DNA of 64,000 bases from JBFHIZ01 sp963666475 (GTDB lineage: Bacteria > Bacillota > Clostridia > Lachnospirales > Lachnospiraceae). This document shows, piece after piece, positions 60,511 to 64,000 of the stretch. The translations under genes and the position numbers were made by a program. The stretch covers positions 62,001 to 126,000 of the forward strand of contig OY762821.2 in assembly GCA_963666475.2 (NCBI GenBank). The letters are read 5' to 3'. Under the pieces are notes generated by a model. That model searched no databases, was not told the origin of the DNA, and worked only from the letters and a program-made list of their open reading frames with translations. Every line of letters begins with the position of its first letter. The first letter of the stretch is position 1.

Positions 60511-63138
60511 ATGAAAAAGAGAATGGTGGTTTTTTTGCTATCGCTATTTTGTACGACCGTGATGTTTGGATGCGGAACCAATACAAACAACGGTGAAGTA
60601 GCGAGTTTAGATAGTGACACCCAGGATACTGAAAGTGTAGCGGAGATGGAAGAGGAAGTGGATTACGGTGAGCTTGCAGTATTCGATTATGAAGCGGCAT
60701 CCGAATATACCGTAATTGATGTGAATGGGTCAAATATCAGTACTTTGGACTCGTATACATATGATGGACTTGGCATGGTGTCTGCAAACAATTCTTCTCG
60801 TTTGCTATTGGACTATAAAACGGAAAATCCAGAAGCTTATTGGGAAATATTAAATTATATTTTTGGAGCAGATGGGATGCATTTGTCACTCATAAAAATA
60901 GAAATGGGAGCAGATGTGGATTCTTCTTCGGGAACAGAACCTGCTGTAAAAAGAGCAATCGATGAAGTGGCAGATGTAACAAGGGGAGCTGGTTATCAAC
61001 TTGCTGCCGATGCAAAAACGATCAATCCAGATCTGAATATTGATTTACTGTATTGGGGAGAGCCTTCATGGGTCGCTTATGCAGAAGATAAGTATGCGGC
61101 TAGATACCTGTGGTATAAAGAAACCATTGATGCGATGTACGATACTTACGGTTTGGAAGTGAATTATGTCACCGTAACACAAAATGAGAAGGCACTCGAT
61201 TATGACTGGATCAAATATTTTGCAAATACATTAGATGCAGAGAGTGATGGGCGATATGACTATAGTGCAATTCAAATCGTAGCGGGAGAAGCCGTTGGTG
61301 GATTTGGGATTGCTCAGAAAATGTTGGCTGATGATGAACTGATGGATCTGGTTGACGTGGTAACTGCGCATTACACATCATGGACGACACAAAGTGCTGA
61401 AAATGTTCAAAATGATTACGATAAAAAAGTATGGTTTTCAGAAGGATCCTCACCGATGAATGTGGCGAGTGAGACTTATGCATATGATGGAACTGGTTCA
61501 GGTCTGAGTGGTCTGAATGGAACATTGGATATTGCAACAAGAATTACACAGGCAATGGCGGAAGGAATGACCATGTATGAATTCCAGCCAGTGGTAAGCT
61601 CGTATTATAGCGGTGTAACGTATTATCCGAAACAATTAATTACAGCGAATGAACCTTGGTCTGGAGCGTATACTTTGGATGCTGGTTTCTATATGACCTT
61701 GCATTTTTCGCAGTTCATTAAGTCCGGATGGAAATATGTGGATGGAGCTTGCTTTGGCGATGGTGTCGAGGGTGGAGACGGACATGCGATCGTGGATTCT
61801 TTGTTTAACTACATGACTTGTGTAGATCCAGAAACTGGAGATTATTCAACGGTTCTTGTAAACAACTCAAGTGAAACAATCGCATATGAATTCCATGTTA
61901 CATCCTTAGAACAAGCCGATGCACCAGTTTATGTATGGGAAACAAGAGGGCCAGAAGAGGGGTCTACTGATTATTATGAAAATTTCTTTCAGAAATTAGG
62001 AGCTGTCTTACCAGACTTTCAGGGACCAAATGGGAATGTATACACGGTAGTTATACAGCCATATTCGATGATGACGGTATCTACTCTTTCAAAAGAAGTC
62101 GTAGATTACACCGATCGTACAGAAGAAAACAAATTGTTGGAATTACCCTATACGGATAATTTTGCTTATGAAACTTACGATACAGATTATCTGTCCATGA
62201 GAGGCATGACTCCAAGATACACGACAGACCAGGAAGGTGCTTTTGAGGTTGAAGTGGTCGATGGAGAATCCGTGCTACTACAAAAAATTTCTTATGATAA
62301 TAAACCAAAAGGATGGGCAGTTGGATCGGATCCAATCACAAATTTAGGGGATGACAGATGGGCAAATTATCAAGTGACCGTAGACGCACATTTTACAGAT
62401 AGCAAAGCAGAATCCGACAAGGTAAATTATCTGGGTGTGGGTGTGAGATATATTCTGGCAGATTATAATCAAAGTGGTTACTGGATGAAGTTGTATGAGG
62501 ATGGCACATGTGAACTGCTGAAAAACAACACAGTTTTGAATACTACCAAAGTCTCGGGATTTGATGCTTCCATTTGGCATACACTTGGTGTTAAAGTAAA
62601 TCAAAATCAAATGGAATGCAGTCTTGATGGTGAAACCGTTCTTTCTTATATAGAAGATGGCGGACTGATCGTTTCTGGACGAATTTCACTGTATTCAGAT
62701 TTCCAAAATAATTATTTTGATAATATTCAAGTACTTCCATTGGAAAGTTCTTCAAACTATACGATTACTAGAATGAATGATTTAAATGCTGGAATTACTT
62801 ATTCAGAAGGCAGCAATTTAGAAGACCAGAATGGATGGTATTTCAATACTATGTGTAGCTTTAAGAACTTTGGAAGAACGCTTTCCACCGGCTCAACAGG
62901 GGATACCGTTTCGTTTGACTTTACAGGAACAGGGTTTGCGGTCATCGGAAATAATGAAGATGCGGTCATTGAGGTGACAGTTGATGATGTAGTGGTTGAA
63001 AATACATATACCTGTCTAGTAGCAGGAAATCGAGAAGCAAATTACTATACATATGATCTTGAAGCTGGCAGTCATCGTGTGACAATTCAAGTCGTAAGTG
63101 GTTCATTTACAGTAGATGCAATAGAAATTGTTGATTAA
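60511..63138 (+). CDS. GH59 galactocerebrosidase-like lipoprotein
   Basis: 875 residues from ATG 60511; eight earlier in-frame codons lack a site. Signal peptide with lipobox MFGC places it on the cell surface. The catalytic region resembles galactosylceramidase (GH59): DGLGMVSANNSSRLLLDY, IKIEMGADVDSSSGTEP, acid/base Glu226 (TQNEK) and nucleophile Glu311 (WFSEGSS). A beta-sandwich lectin-like domain (~605-745; WANYQVTVDAHF, NYFDNIQVLPL) follows as in mammalian GALC, then an extra C-terminal carbohydrate-binding-like domain (~770-875). It probably releases galactose from a beta-galactoside outside the cell; ceramide is not required. The divergent AraC gene is the likely regulator. Confidence 0.85.
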   Translation: MKKRMVVFLLSLFCTTVMFGCGTNTNNGEVASLDSDTQDTESVAEMEEEVDYGELAVFDYEAASEYTVIDVNGSNISTLDSYTYDGLGMVSANNSSRLLLDYKTENPEAYWEILNYIFGADGMHLSLIKIEMGADVDSSSGTEPAVKRAIDEVADVTRGAGYQLAADAKTINPDLNIDLLYWGEPSWVAYAEDKYAARYLWYKETIDAMYDTYGLEVNYVTVTQNEKALDYDWIKYFANTLDAESDGRYDYSAIQIVAGEAVGGFGIAQKMLADDELMDLVDVVTAHYTSWTTQSAENVQNDYDKKVWFSEGSSPMNVASETYAYDGTGSGLSGLNGTLDIATRITQAMAEGMTMYEFQPVVSSYYSGVTYYPKQLITANEPWSGAYTLDAGFYMTLHFSQFIKSGWKYVDGACFGDGVEGGDGHAIVDSLFNYMTCVDPETGDYSTVLVNNSSETIAYEFHVTSLEQADAPVYVWETRGPEEGSTDYYENFFQKLGAVLPDFQGPNGNVYTVVIQPYSMMTVSTLSKEVVDYTDRTEENKLLELPYTDNFAYETYDTDYLSMRGMTPRYTTDQEGAFEVEVVDGESVLLQKISYDNKPKGWAVGSDPITNLGDDRWANYQVTVDAHFTDSKAESDKVNYLGVGVRYILADYNQSGYWMKLYEDGTCELLKNNTVLNTTKVSGFDASIWHTLGVKVNQNQMECSLDGETVLSYIEDGGLIVSGRISLYSDFQNNYFDNIQVLPLESSSNYTITRMNDLNAGITYSEGSNLEDQNGWYFNTMCSFKNFGRTLSTGSTGDTVSFDFTGTGFAVIGNNEDAVIEVTVDDVVVENTYTCLVAGNREANYYTYDLEAGSHRVTIQVVSGSFTVDAIEIVD

Positions 63139-63187
63139 TTCTACAACTTTTCATATAATAGAACCTAGAGTGTAGGTTAAAGGTTAT

Positions 63188-63222
63188 GATCCCATGCACG
63201 TTATGTGCATGGGATTTCTTAT
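63188..63222 (+). terminator. Rho-independent terminator of the GH59 gene
   Basis: Perfect 11-bp stem ATCCCATGCAC / GTGCATGGGAT with a 5-nt loop and a short T-rich tail. Confidence 0.82.
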
Positions 63223-63263
63223 ATCAAAAAAAGTGGAATGCTAGATTGTATGTGGAAAGCAAG

Positions 63264-63580
63264 ATTGGGCAAATTTGCAGTTGTTTTAAAGAGATAGCCC
63301 AAACAGGGAGCAGGGCAATTATCGTAGGAGAATATAGGGCCTATTCCATGCGGAATACCAATGCTTTATGCGATTTTTCTATAGGATGATTTGAGGTTGG
63401 GCAAATTTATTGCAGGTTTCCAAACATATGTCCATACATAGAAGCGATTTTGGACTATTTAAATGAGTTACGATAGTATTTGCCCAAACAGCTGATTTTT
63501 ACTAATTTCGAATCTGATATTAGTTATCATATGAAGAGATTTTGGGCGTTTGAACGTATTTTGGAAAATAAATGTCCAAT
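63264..63580. repeat. Hairpin-rich intergenic element, copy B
   Basis: TTGGGCAAATTT occurs at 63265 and 63397. Hairpins: TTGGGC/GCCCAA (63265-63302), TTGGGCAAAT/ATTTGCCCAA (63397-63406 with 63478-63487, perfect 10 bp) and TTGGGC/GTCCAA (63542-63579). It shares TTTTGGGC and ATAAATGTCCAA blocks with copy A at the same spacing. The rest of 63223-63715 holds no convincing gene. Confidence 0.55.
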
Positions 63581-63612
63581 ATTCCTCTTAGGGTTCTATA
63601 ACGTGGTGAAAA

Positions 63613-63675
63613 CAAAGAAATATAAGTGCAAAGAAATATAAAAACAAAGAAATATAAAAACAAAGAATAAGAGAA
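63613..63675 (+). repeat. 16-bp tandem repeat, about 3.5 copies
   Basis: CAAAGAAATATAAAAA-type units start at 63613, 63629, 63645 and 63661; the second and third are identical and the last is partial. It ends 40 bp before the last gene. Confidence 0.85.
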
Positions 63676-63715
63676 GATACTGATCCTAAAATACCGTCGT
63701 AGCGGGGAGAAAAAT

Positions 63716-64000
63716 ATGAATCGAGCAGAGCAGGCAGTACAATACTATGAACATAATTTCAATTGTTCGCAAGCCGTTTTTACAACATTTTCTAAAGAGA
63801 TGGGATGGGACGAAGAACTTTCGTTGAAACTTACCACACAATTTGGTGGTGGTGCAAGGAAAGGCGAGCTTTGTGGAGCAGTAGCTGGAGCACTTTTGGT
63901 GCTGGGATTAAAGCATGGACATTCTCATTCAGAAGATTTAGAAGAGAAAAGAAGAGCATATCAGATTGCAGAAGACTTTATGGATCGTTTTAAAGAAGTA
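63716..64000 (+). CDS. C_GCAxxG_C_C family protein (truncated by window end)
   Basis: 95 codons visible, open at the edge. The start at 63716 follows GGGGAGA. The sequence NCSQAV, GGGARKGELCGAVAGALLVLG matches the C_GCAxxG_C_C family, small redox-type or metal-binding proteins with conserved cysteines; the later cysteines would lie past the window. A His-rich turn (GHSHS) is present. Function of the family is unknown. Confidence 0.88.
   Translation, partial: MNRAEQAVQYYEHNFNCSQAVFTTFSKEMGWDEELSLKLTTQFGGGARKGELCGAVAGALLVLGLKHGHSHSEDLEEKRRAYQIAEDFMDRFKEV

Noticed and set aside
1..64000. tRNA, rRNA, CRISPR arrays, insertion sequences, prophage genes
   Set aside because: Gaps were read on both strands; no cloverleaf, regular direct-repeat/spacer array, transposase or integrase was found.

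Overview
The window is a dense, low-GC chromosomal segment from an anaerobic Firmicute, most likely a member of the Lachnospiraceae or clostridial cluster XIVa. This rests on AGGAGG-type ribosome binding sites, extended -10 promoters, a DUF2225/DUF368/DUF1232 gene set, clostridial-type cellobiose phosphorylase, an N-terminal HTH fused to desulfoferrodoxin, and PTS/LicT and OpuA-type operons. I see no rRNA, tRNA, CRISPR array, transposase or phage module.

Layout. 0-5 kb: a truncated GGDEF cyclase facing left, then a rightward ClpX-paralogue / lipoprotein / signal-peptidase-II-like operon. 4-6 kb: a leftward glycosyltransferase-acyltransferase pair. 6-12.4 kb: YhhN, a NYN-LOTUS protein, a HAD phosphatase, an MFS sugar transporter, GDPD, and an unknown membrane protein ending in a terminator. 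12.5-19.4 kb: hisC, DUF368, methyltransferase, hslO, nadE, then an ECF sigma factor with a likely anti-sigma partner. 19.4-32.2 kb: lacZ, thiamine pyrophosphokinase, guaB, a GGDEF-EAL protein, glutaminyl-tRNA synthetase, DUF2225 and a MocR-type regulator.

32-48 kb is a beta-glucan/cellobiose utilisation island. A leftward GH94 cellobiose phosphorylase is divergent from a LacI-type regulator and a three-gene sugar ABC importer without its own ATPase. The two promoters carry an identical 12-bp operator just downstream of their -10 boxes. Then follow a chemoreceptor, a BglF-type PTS permease, a LicT/BglG antiterminator, an HPr and a membrane-anchored, domain-permuted GH3 enzyme. A clear ribonucleic antiterminator (RAT) overlapping a terminator sits directly in front of the GH3 gene, tying it to the antiterminator.

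48-64 kb: a 980-bp intergenic region with a hairpin-rich element, an OpuA glycine-betaine importer with a long terminator-bearing leader and a MarR regulator, a DUF5131/AAA-ATPase pair behind a LexA-type SOS box, an HTH-desulfoferrodoxin fusion, DUF1232, DbpA-like helicase, a coiled-coil protein, YdcF, a methyltransferase, and an AraC regulator divergent from a GH59 galactocerebrosidase-like lipoprotein. A second hairpin-rich intergenic element resembling the one at 48.5 kb precedes a truncated C_GCAxxG_C_C protein.

A recurring oddity is short tandem arrays (periods about 13, 14, 16, 17 and 23 bp) in the gaps between genes. The best leads for something undescribed are the paired TTGGGCA-hairpin elements (48.5 and 63.4 kb), the SOS-box/DUF5131/ATPase unit, and the ClpX-paralogue operon.
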